A stretch of 64,000 nt of DNA from contig CAXXGA010000002.1 in assembly GCA_963678585.2 (NCBI GenBank), positions 2,852,001-2,916,000 on the forward strand. Reading direction: 5' to 3'. Below, in pieces: positions 9,147 through 17,284 of the stretch. The notes beneath the pieces are model-generated. The model was given only the letters and a program-made list of their open reading frames with translations. It was not told the DNA's origin and ran no database searches. Each line of letters starts with the position of its first letter. Position 1 is the first letter of the stretch. Source of the stretch: Breoghania sp963678585. Its GTDB lineage: Bacteria; Pseudomonadota; Alphaproteobacteria; Rhizobiales; Stappiaceae. The translations under genes and the position numbers were made by a program.

Positions 9147-10212
9147 TCTTCCGCTCCTTGCGCGCCTGTTCCAGCACCGCGCCGGAGGCGTTCGGATATT
9201 TCGCCAGCAGTTCCGAATAAGTCGCGCAGGCCGCATCCTTCTGGCCCATCCCCTTGAGCGACAGGCCGAGCTTCAGCAGGCTGTCGGGCGCCTTTTCGTT
9301 GGAGGGATAGTCCGTATAGGTCTTGAGGAAGGCGTCGGCGGCATCGCGGTAACGGCCGCGGCCGAAATAGCTCTCGCCCAGCCAGTACTGCGCATTGGCC
9401 GCCAGCGGATCGTTCGGATAGGTGGCGAGAAACGACTGGAATCGCTGGGCCGCCTGATCGTACTGGCCGTTCAGCACCATCGAATAGGCATCGTCATATT
9501 CCGCCCGCGCGGAGCCGAAATCGGAGGTCGAGGCGAGGTCGCCGATGGCGTCGTTGGAGCCGGCATTGACGCCGGGAACACCGTAGCCGCCCTGCGGATT
9601 GTCCGGCTCTTCATAGATCGGCGCAGACCCGTCCGCCGCGCCATTGGCCCCGTTTCCGCGCGCCAGCATGGACAGGTCCAGCGGCTGGCCGCCGCCGAGG
9701 TTCAGGCCCTGATCGTCGCCATTGCCGCCCTGCGTGCCGTAGGAACCGAGGTTCTGCACCGTCCCCGCACGCTCCGCCGCATAGCGGTCGTCGCCCGCTG
9801 CAGCAGGCGCGCTGCCGTACTGGCCGGTATTGCCGGTGTTGGCCGCAACACCCGAATTGCCCGCCGCAGCGGGAATGTCGGAACGCTTGCGCGGCTTGCC
9901 GCCCTCCAGTTCCTGGAAGCGGAATTCATTGTCTTCCTGCGCGCGGCGCAACTGGTCCTGCGTCTGGCGCAGCAGGTGGCTCAGTTCCTCCACCTGCCCC
10001 GTCAGATGCCGAACCTGCTCCTCAAGCTGCCCGAGCCGGACGGCAAGCTGGCCGTCCTCGCGCTTTGAGGAGGAACCGAAGAACCCCTGCGCGTCCGCAG
10101 GACCGGCAATCGTCAAAGGCGCGGAAACGGCGACGGCGAAAGCCAGCGCCAGAGGTGCGGCCTTGCTCCGGACAGCGGAAAATGCAGCAGCAGGAATGCG
10201 GAATGTCGTCAT
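9127..10212 (-). CDS. cpoB: Cell division coordinator CpoB (Tol-Pal system protein YbgF)
   Basis: A periplasmic protein that links Tol-Pal to septal peptidoglycan synthesis in enterobacteria. The 361-residue product has a signal peptide ending ADAQ (about residue 42), an N-terminal coiled coil (about 50-105, with repeated LEEQVRHLTGQVEEL heptads), a long low-complexity Gly/Asn/Asp-rich linker (about 110-235), then TPR repeats such as YDDAYSMVLNGQYDQAAQRF and AQYWLGESYFGRGRYRDAADAF. It is the last tol-pal gene but is separated from pal by a terminator and 466 bases, so it probably has its own promoter. tilS overlaps its end. Confidence 0.93.
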   Translation of the reverse strand: MTTFRIPAAAFSAVRSKAAPLALAFAVAVSAPLTIAGPADAQGFFGSSSKREDGQLAVRLGQLEEQVRHLTGQVEELSHLLRQTQDQLRRAQEDNEFRFQELEGGKPRKRSDIPAAAGNSGVAANTGNTGQYGSAPAAAGDDRYAAERAGTVQNLGSYGTQGGNGDDQGLNLGGGQPLDLSMLARGNGANGAADGSAPIYEEPDNPQGGYGVPGVNAGSNDAIGDLASTSDFGSARAEYDDAYSMVLNGQYDQAAQRFQSFLATYPNDPLAANAQYWLGESYFGRGRYRDAADAFLKTYTDYPSNEKAPDSLLKLGLSLKGMGQKDAACATYSELLAKYPNASGAVLEQARKERKSVGCRG

Positions 10213-10678
10213 GATCGATCCGTTGTCTGAAGCCCCGGGGCCCGGGAAGTGGGCTCTTCAAGTGTCTTTGAGGGGTTCCCTTGCGAACAGGCGCTGGAAA
10301 TGGGCCAACAGCTTTCGCTCTGAATACCCTGAGAATCCGGTACCCGGTAACCAAAACCGTCCGCCGGCGCCTGTCAACGGGAACGCGCGCGATTATAGGC
10401 GCTTGCGAGTTCGGCCAAATTTTGACCTGCGCCCCACAAGTCCGGCCGGGAATCTCCGCAGCCGGGCCACGTCCGGGCGGCGGACACCCGTTCGCGGCAA
10501 GAAAAAACCGGCGACACCGCGTGGGGGCCGCCGGTTTTTCTTGATCTCGCCGGATATGCAGCGAGCGTTTCAAGGCCCCATGGGGATCCGGGGCCGGATA
10601 TTCCGGCTTCAACGCGCCTTGCGAGCGATCAGCTTCCCGTTTGATCGCCGTCAGGCCACCGTCCGGCTTTTTCGCCGG
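10213..10678. other. pal-cpoB intergenic region
   Basis: These 466 bases contain the pal terminator (10502-10540) and then about 270 bases that should hold the cpoB promoter. No gene or RNA was recognised. Confidence 0.6.
10502..10540 (-). terminator. Rho-independent terminator of pal
   Basis: Stem AAAAACCGGCG/CGCCGGTTTTT with a GC-rich inner loop. On the minus strand it ends in a run of T (GGTTTTTTCTT). It lies about 140 bases after pal. Confidence 0.75.
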
Positions 10679-11167
10679 TCAGCTGCCCGCGTTGTTCACG
10701 ACCGTCACCGCACGGCGGTTCTGGGTCCAGCACGAGGCGTCGTTACACACCGCCACCGGCCGTTCCTTGCCATAGGAGATGACGTGAATACGGCTGGCAT
10801 TGATGCCGCGGCTCACGAGATAGTCGCGTGCGGCGGTGGCGCGACGCGCGCCCAGCGCGATGTTGTATTCGCGCGTGCCGCGTTCATCCGCATGCCCTTC
10901 CATGCGGATGGAGTATTTCGAATATTGCTGCAACCACTGCGCCTGCTTGTCCAGCGTGGCGCGGGCCTCGGTGGTCAGGTCGGAACTGTCGACCGTGAAG
11001 AACACCCGATCGCCGACATTGACGACGAAATCCTGAGCCGTTCCCGGCGCCACCGTGCTGCTGGCGATGTTGTCAGGCCGCGTCTGGGCGCAGGCTGCGA
11101 CGAGAAGCGCAACCGCCGCCACCGCAGCGAAACGCATTCCGCGCATGAAAGTCCCGTTCATTTTCAT
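10679..11167 (-). CDS. pal: Peptidoglycan-associated lipoprotein
   Basis: Pal anchors the outer membrane to peptidoglycan and is the target of the TolB/TolA cycle during division. The 162-residue protein has a lipoprotein signal with lipobox LVAAC (lipidated Cys26) and an OmpA-C domain with the peptidoglycan-binding motif GHADERGTREYN (about 91-102). The start at 11167 has AAGGAG ten bases upstream. It follows tolB on the same strand but behind a tolB terminator and 351 bases, so it is likely to be transcribed also from its own promoter. Confidence 0.97.
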   Translation of the reverse strand: MKMNGTFMRGMRFAAVAAVALLVAACAQTRPDNIASSTVAPGTAQDFVVNVGDRVFFTVDSSDLTTEARATLDKQAQWLQQYSKYSIRMEGHADERGTREYNIALGARRATAARDYLVSRGINASRIHVISYGKERPVAVCNDASCWTQNRRAVTVVNNAGS

Positions 11168-11518
11168 TGTCCCGCTACTCCTTCGTCCCCACCGGCCCCG
11201 ATAGGGTAAACCGAACCTAGCCTTAGATGGTTAAGCGGTGGTTTGCGGAGATGGTTAATCAATCCCTAACAGCCACGCGTTGCACACCGAAAACACCGTG
11301 CCCCTGTGCGATTGGCGCTCAGCGAAACTAGTCGTCCCGCGCCCCGCATTCAAGGGCAACGCCTATTATGGCAAACGGTCCGGCCCGGTATTCCGGCGTC
11401 ACGTTAACCATTCGCAGGCCCCGACGGCGTCCCCTTTCCGCCGGCACGCATAAAAACGGGGCCCGCAGGATCGTCCCGCGGGCCCCGTCATTCCCCTCAC
11501 GGGTGACGAAGTTTTGAT
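11168..11518. other. tolB-pal intergenic region
   Basis: A 351-base gap with the tolB terminator (11456-11488) and the probable pal promoter. No gene was seen. Confidence 0.6.
11456..11488 (-). terminator. Rho-independent terminator of tolB
   Basis: Stem ACGGGGCCCGC/GCGGGCCCCGT (11 bp) followed on the minus strand by TTTTTATG. It lies about 30 bases after the tolB stop. Confidence 0.82.
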
Positions 11519-12838
11519 CTAGTCGAGCAGCGGCGACCATGCCGGGTCGGAGGCGAAGCCCTGCGTCTCCACACGGCGCTCGTTGTAGCCGGTGAGATCC
11601 ACCGTCCACAGCTGCGGCCCACCGTTGGCGCCCGGCGTATCGCGGAAGAACATCAGCACGCGCCCGTTGGGGGCCCATGTCGGGCCTTCGTTGTGGAAGC
11701 CCTCCGTCAGGATGCGCTCCTGGCTGCCGTCGGGCTTCATCACGCCGATCATGAAGCGGCCCTCATGCTGCTTGGTGAAGGCGATGAGATCGCCGCGCGG
11801 CGACCAGACCGGCGTGGAATAGGAACCCGGCCCGAAGCTGATGCGGTGCGTGTTGGAGCCGTCGGCATTCATCACGTAGATCTTCTGCGCGCCGCCGCGG
11901 TCGGATTCGAACACCACCTGACGCCCGTCCGGCGAATAGGAGGGCGAGGTGTCGATGGCGGCTGAATTGGTCAGCCGCGTGGTGCGCCGCGAGCGCAGGT
12001 CCATGGCGAAGATATTCGCATTCCCGCTCTGCTGCAGGCTCATGATCACGCGCTGCCCGTCGGGCGAGAACCTTGGCGCAAACGTCATGCCGGGGAAATT
12101 GCCCACCACCTCGCGCTGACCGGTCTCGATGTTCAGCAGGTAGACCTGCGGATCGCCGGAGGCATAGGACATGTAGGTGACTTCCTGGCTCGTCGGCGAA
12201 AAACGCGGGGTGAGCACGAGGTCGTCGCCGCGGGTGAGATAGCGCACATTCGCACCGTCCTGGTCCATGATGGCCAGCCGCTTGACGCGCTTGTCCTTCG
12301 GCCCGCTTTCGCTGACGAAGACGACGCGGGTATCGAAATAGCCCTTTTCGCCGGTCAGCCGCTCATAGATCGCATCGGCAATGATATGGGCGAGACGGCG
12401 CCAGTTTTCCGGCGTGGTGAAATACTGCTGGCCGAGCATCTGTTCGCCCGCGAACACGTCCCACAGCCGGAATTCCGCGCGAAGCCGTCCGTCCGACTGC
12501 CGGAAGACGGAGCCGGTCGCCAGCACCTGCGCGGTGATCACCCGCCAGTCGCCGAAACGCGGCTGGGTGTTCACGTCCATGCCCTTCTGGATGAAGCTCT
12601 GCGGATCGAGCGGGCGGAAAAGTCCCGAACGGCCGAGATCGGCGGTGATGACGGACACGATGTCGGCGGACAAATTCGCATCGTCGCCGCCAAACGTCGG
12701 CAGCGCGATGGGCAGCGGCTCGATATTGCCGCCCGAGACATTGATCTCCACCAGCGCGCTCGAGGGCTGGATACCGACGGCGATGAACCCGAGCACCGCT
12801 ACGGCCATGGCGGCCAGTCGTTTGATCGAAACCTGCAT
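11519..12838 (-). CDS. tolB: Tol-Pal system translocation protein TolB
   Basis: A periplasmic protein that shuttles between Pal and TolA. It has 439 residues: a signal peptide (about 1-28, MQVSIKRLAAMAVAVLGFIA then PSSALVEI), an N-terminal alpha/beta domain, and a six-bladed beta-propeller visible as repeated FSPDGQRV / YSPDGRQVVFESDR / WSPRGDLIAFT motifs. The ATG at 12838 gives the normal signal peptide; a longer frame upstream has none. The gene is 133 bases downstream of tolA in the same orientation, in the standard tolQRAB order. Confidence 0.97.
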   Translation of the reverse strand: MQVSIKRLAAMAVAVLGFIAVGIQPSSALVEINVSGGNIEPLPIALPTFGGDDANLSADIVSVITADLGRSGLFRPLDPQSFIQKGMDVNTQPRFGDWRVITAQVLATGSVFRQSDGRLRAEFRLWDVFAGEQMLGQQYFTTPENWRRLAHIIADAIYERLTGEKGYFDTRVVFVSESGPKDKRVKRLAIMDQDGANVRYLTRGDDLVLTPRFSPTSQEVTYMSYASGDPQVYLLNIETGQREVVGNFPGMTFAPRFSPDGQRVIMSLQQSGNANIFAMDLRSRRTTRLTNSAAIDTSPSYSPDGRQVVFESDRGGAQKIYVMNADGSNTHRISFGPGSYSTPVWSPRGDLIAFTKQHEGRFMIGVMKPDGSQERILTEGFHNEGPTWAPNGRVLMFFRDTPGANGGPQLWTVDLTGYNERRVETQGFASDPAWSPLLD

Positions 12839-12971
12839 CGCTTTCCCTTCAGTGTGACCGCACGCATCGCGCCCGTCCCGCTTGCGCGCGACAAGGCTTC
12901 CGGTTCTCCCTGCGGCCCCAGTGAGCCGCGCCCATCTTGCGTCGATCAACATATCCTCGCGTTTTCCGCCA

Positions 12972-13901
12972 TCATTGCGGCCTCAGATTGGCCAACACCG
13001 TATTCCACCCGCCGTTCCCGTCATACCGGTCGGCGGGCAGGAAACCGAACCCCTCGCTGCGATCCACCGCGATGATCGCCCGCACCGCGGCTTCCGCCAA
13101 CTGCCGGAAGCGCGGATAGGGGTGCGAATTCATGATCTGCGGCGTGCTCGCAAGATGCCCGTCGCGCGTCAGCGAGAACTGCACCACCACCACGAGATCC
13201 GAGGGGAAGGCGTCCGGCACGTAGTTCCAGCGGTCCTTGATCTTGTTGACCATCAGATCGAGATCGCTGGTCGAAAGGCCCTGAAGCCGCGTCGCCTCGC
13301 GTGCGCCGAGCCCTGCGGGCTCGTTCGCCGCCACCTGCTGCCCGCCCGAGGGCGTCACCTTGTTCAGGAGATTGGAAATCTCGTTCGGGTCGAATTCCCT
13401 TTCCGGCTCGCGCGTCGTCGCTGTCTGGGTACGGCGCGGCGGCTTCGGCTTGGACTGCGGCACGACATTGACCGGCTTGGGCGGCTCCGGCGCGGCTTCC
13501 TTCTCAGGCGCAGGCTCCGGTTCGGCCTTCGCTTCCGGCGCGGGTTCGCTGCTGGGCGCAGGTTCCTCCTCCGGCGAAGGCTCCGGCTGCGTGGCGGCCA
13601 CCTGACGCGGCTCCTGCTTCGGGGGCGTCGGCTTGGTGGCCTCGGCCGGTTTCTTGCCCGGATCCGGCGCGTCCTTCGGCGCTTCGACCGGCTTTTCGGC
13701 GGGCTTCGGCGCGGGCGCGTTTTCCTTCGGCGCGGTGCGCTCGCCAACTTGCGTGCGCGTCACCTCCGACAGCGGCACCAGATCAACCGGCAGCGCATCG
13801 ACCGGCTCGACAAAAAAGGGTTCCGTGTTCGGAAAGGCGATGAGCCCCCAAAGCAGCACGGCCGCGTGGCCAAAGGCGGATACGGTGAGCCCAATGCGCA
13901 T
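12972..13901 (-). CDS. tolA: TolA-like energy-transducing protein
   Basis: TolA spans the periplasm and uses proton flow through TolQR to pull on TolB/Pal. The 309-residue protein has one N-terminal membrane segment (about 5-23), a central stretch (about 50-170) very rich in Pro, Glu, Lys and Ala (KPAEKPVEAPKDAPDPGKK), and a C-terminal globular TolA/TonB-like domain (about 200-309, DRWNYVPDAFPSDLVVVVQF). Alphaproteobacterial TolA proteins are this poorly conserved, so the name rests on architecture plus position between tolR and tolB. Confidence 0.9.
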   Translation of the reverse strand: MRIGLTVSAFGHAAVLLWGLIAFPNTEPFFVEPVDALPVDLVPLSEVTRTQVGERTAPKENAPAPKPAEKPVEAPKDAPDPGKKPAEATKPTPPKQEPRQVAATQPEPSPEEEPAPSSEPAPEAKAEPEPAPEKEAAPEPPKPVNVVPQSKPKPPRRTQTATTREPEREFDPNEISNLLNKVTPSGGQQVAANEPAGLGAREATRLQGLSTSDLDLMVNKIKDRWNYVPDAFPSDLVVVVQFSLTRDGHLASTPQIMNSHPYPRFRQLAEAAVRAIIAVDRSEGFGFLPADRYDGNGGWNTVLANLRPQ

Positions 13902-13904
13902 GCT

Positions 13905-14357
13905 TTACTGGCTCTGTTCCTCGGTTGTGACCAACCCGATACGGCGGAAACCGGCGGCGCTGATGCGCCCCATGATGCGCATCACCGTGCCGTAGTCGGC
14001 ATCGCGGTCACCGCGCACATAGATGCGTTCCTCGTAGCCGTTGCGGGCAATCGCCTCCAGCTTGGCCACGATCTCTTCCGGGTCGATTTCCGTTTCCTGC
14101 AGAAAGACCTTGCCGTCCTTGGAGACGGAAATGGCGATCGGCTCCACGTCGTCCTGAAGCGCCTTGGCGCGGGTTTCCGGCAGATCGATGGGCACGCCGA
14201 CGGTCAGAAGCGGGGCCGCCACCATGAAGATGATGAGCAGCACCAGCATCACGTCCACCATCGGCGTGACGTTGATCTCCGCCATCGGCTGATGGCGCTT
14301 GCGGCGTGCGCGACGGCCGCCCGAGCCGCCCCCGCCTGCTCCCATGTGAACACCCAT
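13905..14357 (-). CDS. tolR: Tol-Pal system protein TolR
   Basis: TolR is the ExbD-type partner of the TolQ proton channel. It has 150 residues, with a basic Gly-rich N-terminus, then the signature AEINVTPMVDVMLVLLIIFM, which includes the conserved channel Asp (about residue 35) in the single membrane helix, followed by the periplasmic domain. The stop of tolR is three bases before the tolA start and its start is six bases after the tolQ stop, so the three are one transcription unit. Confidence 0.97.
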   Translation of the reverse strand: MGVHMGAGGGGSGGRRARRKRHQPMAEINVTPMVDVMLVLLIIFMVAAPLLTVGVPIDLPETRAKALQDDVEPIAISVSKDGKVFLQETEIDPEEIVAKLEAIARNGYEERIYVRGDRDADYGTVMRIMGRISAAGFRRIGLVTTEEQSQ

Positions 14358-14363
14358 GACGGC

Positions 14364-15083
14364 CTATCCTTGCGTGCGTTCGTCGATCTGGCGCGACAGG
14401 ATGGCGGAGAACTCGTCGGCAAAGCCCTCCATGCGGCTGGAAAGCCGCGCCGCTTCCGCGGAGAACTTGTTGTAGGCAATCACCGCCGGGATCGCCGCCA
14501 GAAGGCCGAGCGCGGTGGCGAACAATGCCTCCGCGATGCCCGGCGCGACCACGGCGAGATTGGTGTTCTTGGAAGCAGCAATCGCCTGGAACGACGTCAT
14601 GATGCCCCACACGGTGCCGAAAAGCCCGATGAAGGGCGCGGCCGATCCGACGGTCGCCAGCACCAGCAGGCGGCTTTCAAGGCGCTCCATCTCGCGCGAG
14701 ATGGTCACGTCCATCACCCGGTCGATGCGCTGCTGAAGGCTCGCGATTGCGGGCTTCTTGCCCTCGTGCGAGCGTTTCCATTCGCGCATCGCCGCCACGA
14801 ACAGCGAGGCCATGGAGGTGTTTGCCCGGCTCACCAGCGTCTGGTAGAGATCCTCCAGCGACTGGCCCGACCAAAAGACGTTCTCGAACCGGCTCATCTG
14901 CCGCTTGGTGCGCGTGAACAGCAATTGCTTGTCGACGATGATCGCCCAGCACCAGACGGAGGCGGCGATCAGTCCGACCATCACCACCTGCACCATGATG
15001 TGCGCATGCATGAACAGGGAGAAAAAGGAGATGTCGGCCACCGGCGCGGCAAGCTCTGTCTGCGCAAACGCTTCCGAAATCAT
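14364..15083 (-). CDS. tolQ: Tol-Pal system protein TolQ
   Basis: TolQ forms the inner-membrane proton channel that energises Tol-Pal during outer-membrane constriction. The 239-residue protein has three predicted membrane helices: about 28-50, 140-165 (VGSAAPFIGLFGTVWGIMTS) and 175-200 (GIAEALFATALGLLAAIPAV), as in all MotA/TolQ/ExbB proteins. It heads the tolQRAB run. The upstream gap to ybgC is 288 bases, so tolQ may have a promoter separate from ybgC. Confidence 0.97.
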   Translation of the reverse strand: MISEAFAQTELAAPVADISFFSLFMHAHIMVQVVMVGLIAASVWCWAIIVDKQLLFTRTKRQMSRFENVFWSGQSLEDLYQTLVSRANTSMASLFVAAMREWKRSHEGKKPAIASLQQRIDRVMDVTISREMERLESRLLVLATVGSAAPFIGLFGTVWGIMTSFQAIAASKNTNLAVVAPGIAEALFATALGLLAAIPAVIAYNKFSAEAARLSSRMEGFADEFSAILSRQIDERTQG

Positions 15084-15371
15084 TCAGATGAACCTCAAAT
15101 AATGCGAGCTGCCCTGCGCGGGCGAAATCCACGACCATCCGCGCTGTTGTTTCGCGCCGAGTGCAGGGCCCTGCTTCTGTGGAGGCGGATTTTGGCGAAA
15201 CAGGGGCTTTTCACCGCACAGACTTCGCCGTAGCAAGACATTGTCAAGGTTACCGTCGCCTTAACGCGACGCCGGGTAACGCTGTTTTTGTCAATAATTT
15301 GGGCACGCGGTATCGCCTCCGCCCGCTTCCGGGGCGGGCAGATCTGGCAGGCATCGGCATGGAATGATCAG

Positions 15372-15842
15372 TCAGTCCGCCCGAGCAATTACAACGCCCA
15401 GCCTGTTCACGACCTCGGTCGGAATGCGGCGGGGGCGTCCTTCCTTGTTGATCACCGCGGCGGTGACCCGCGCCCTGATCAGCACCTCGCCCGCGCGCTC
15501 CACCGTCTGCTCGAGGATGATCTTTGCGCCCTGCGCATGCTGGCAGAAGGTGCGGATCTCCAGCACCTCGTCGATATGGGCCGGTTTCAGATAGTCGATA
15601 TCCATGTGGCGCACCACGATTGCCAGCCGCTCGCCGGTGATCCCGGCATCCAGCTCGCTGTGATGAACCCCGCAAAGCCTCAACAGGTCGGATCGCCCGC
15701 GCTCCATGAAACGCAGATAGGAGGCGTGATAGACGATCCCGGAAAAATCGGTGTCTTCGTAATAGACGCGCACGCCAAGCACATGCGCCCCCTCGTCGAG
15801 GCGGCCGGACAGATCGGGCCAGGATTTCTTCGCATCATTCAT
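15372..15842 (-). CDS. ybgC: Tol-Pal-associated acyl-CoA thioesterase
   Basis: A hotdog-fold thioesterase found upstream of tolQ in most proteobacteria; it hydrolyses acyl-CoA or acyl-ACP and may act on phospholipid turnover. The 156-residue protein contains the signature YYEDTDFSGIVYHASYLRFM (about 28-47), which includes the catalytic Asp. In related genomes ruvB directly precedes ybgC; here an island of about 6 kb lies between them. Confidence 0.93.
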   Translation of the reverse strand: MNDAKKSWPDLSGRLDEGAHVLGVRVYYEDTDFSGIVYHASYLRFMERGRSDLLRLCGVHHSELDAGITGERLAIVVRHMDIDYLKPAHIDEVLEIRTFCQHAQGAKIILEQTVERAGEVLIRARVTAAVINKEGRPRRIPTEVVNRLGVVIARAD

Positions 15843-16258
15843 GCCGGTGACTTACACCCTTTCGTCTCGTTTCGACAATTGAAGCGCGCCTCCCGGCGTC
15901 TCTCATCCGAAGCCGCCACGCAACGGACCACCCGTTCACCCGTCACGCACCCACAAGGGGGAACGACGTCTTCACATGGAAAGAGGAAACGGGGAGCCCG
16001 AAACCGGAAGGGCTACGCCTCGCGGGCAGGCAGGCTCATTGTGATCCGTCAATTCTGCGCGGAAACGTCCACAGCTCAAGTTTACCTTAAGCACATGTGA
16101 CAATACAGGGGCGCTCCGACACCGTCCGGGGTCCGTAAATTCCTGTAAGCTCTGCGTTTTCGGCGCGTCTGCTGGTCAATGTCACGCATTGCAAGAGGGA
16201 TCTGAAACGCGTTTTTCTGGCGCATTCACAAGTTCCAGATAAAAAGGCGGAAAAAGCT
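15843..16258. other. Divergent region between ybgC and ldh
   Basis: These 416 bases separate oppositely oriented genes and should hold promoters for both. No gene, RNA or clear operator was recognised. It is also the left junction of the accessory island that separates ybgC from ruvB. Confidence 0.5.
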
Positions 16259-17191
16259 GTGAAGGTAGGAATAGTCGGGGCGGGCATGGTGGGAAGCTCC
16301 GCCGCATTCGCAATCGCGCTCATGGGGCATGCAAGCTCCATCGTGCTGGTCGATGCAAACGAAGCGCTGGCGCGGGCACAAGCGCAGGATATTTCCCATG
16401 CTGTGCCCTTCGCGTCCTCGTCGCGGGTCGCAAGCGGCAGCTTCGACGACCTGCAGGACGCGCGCATCGTCATTCTGGCGGCCGGAGCGAGCCAGCGCCC
16501 CGGGGAAACCCGGCTGGAACTTCTCTCCCGCAATGCCGGGATCATACGCTCCATCGTGAGCGAGGTCCTGCGGGTGGCCCCCAACGCCATTCTGATCGCC
16601 GCCTCCAACCCGGTCGACATCGTCACCCAGATCGCCCAGCGCGTCAGCGGGCTTCCCGCAAACCGCGTTATCGGCTCCGGCACCATTCTGGATTCAGCCC
16701 GTTTCCGCACCCTGCTGGGCCACCATCTCGGCGTCTCGCCCCATTCCATCCATGCCTATGTGCTGGGCGAGCACGGCGACAGCGAGGTTCTCGCCTGGTC
16801 GAGCGCGCGCGCAGGCGCACTGCCGATCGCGCAGGTCGCGGCCCAGGTGAACGTGCCGCTGGATGAAACCGTGCGCGCCGAGATCGACAGCGGCGTGCGC
16901 AACGCCGCCTACACCATCATCGCGGGCAAGGGCTCGACCTATTACGGCATCGGCGCAGGCCTCGCCCGCCTCGTGGAAGCGGTCGGGCGAAACCAGCACG
17001 CCGTCTTTTCCGTCTCCAGCGTGATGAAGGAAATCGAAGGCGTGTCCGACGTGGCGCTTTCCATTCCGCGCGTGTTGGGCTCCGACGGCGTGATCACCGA
17101 CCTCGTCCCCCAGCTCGATGCTGGCGAACACGAGGCGCTGGGCAAAAGCGCAAGGATCCTCAAGGAACAGATCGAGTCGCTCTCGCTCTAG
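16259..17191 (+). CDS. ldh: L-lactate dehydrogenase
   Basis: An NAD-dependent cytosolic enzyme interconverting pyruvate and L-lactate. The 310-residue protein has the Rossmann motif GAGMVG (7-12), the specificity loop AGASQRPGETR with Gln79 (lactate dehydrogenases have Gln, malate dehydrogenases Arg), and the catalytic motif GEHGDS (His172). It starts with GTG, preceded by AAGGCGG. It is a single plus-strand gene among minus-strand neighbours and lies in the island between ybgC and ruvB, so it was probably added there. Malate dehydrogenase is less likely given the Gln. Confidence 0.92.
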   Translation: MKVGIVGAGMVGSSAAFAIALMGHASSIVLVDANEALARAQAQDISHAVPFASSSRVASGSFDDLQDARIVILAAGASQRPGETRLELLSRNAGIIRSIVSEVLRVAPNAILIAASNPVDIVTQIAQRVSGLPANRVIGSGTILDSARFRTLLGHHLGVSPHSIHAYVLGEHGDSEVLAWSSARAGALPIAQVAAQVNVPLDETVRAEIDSGVRNAAYTIIAGKGSTYYGIGAGLARLVEAVGRNQHAVFSVSSVMKEIEGVSDVALSIPRVLGSDGVITDLVPQLDAGEHEALGKSARILKEQIESLSL

Positions 17192-17284
17192 CCTTCATGC
17201 AAATGCGCGAAACGCGCGCGCCGGACTTCGCCGGACGCGCGCGTTTCGTGTTTCTTGTCGATCGAAAGCGCTGTCGCACCCGCC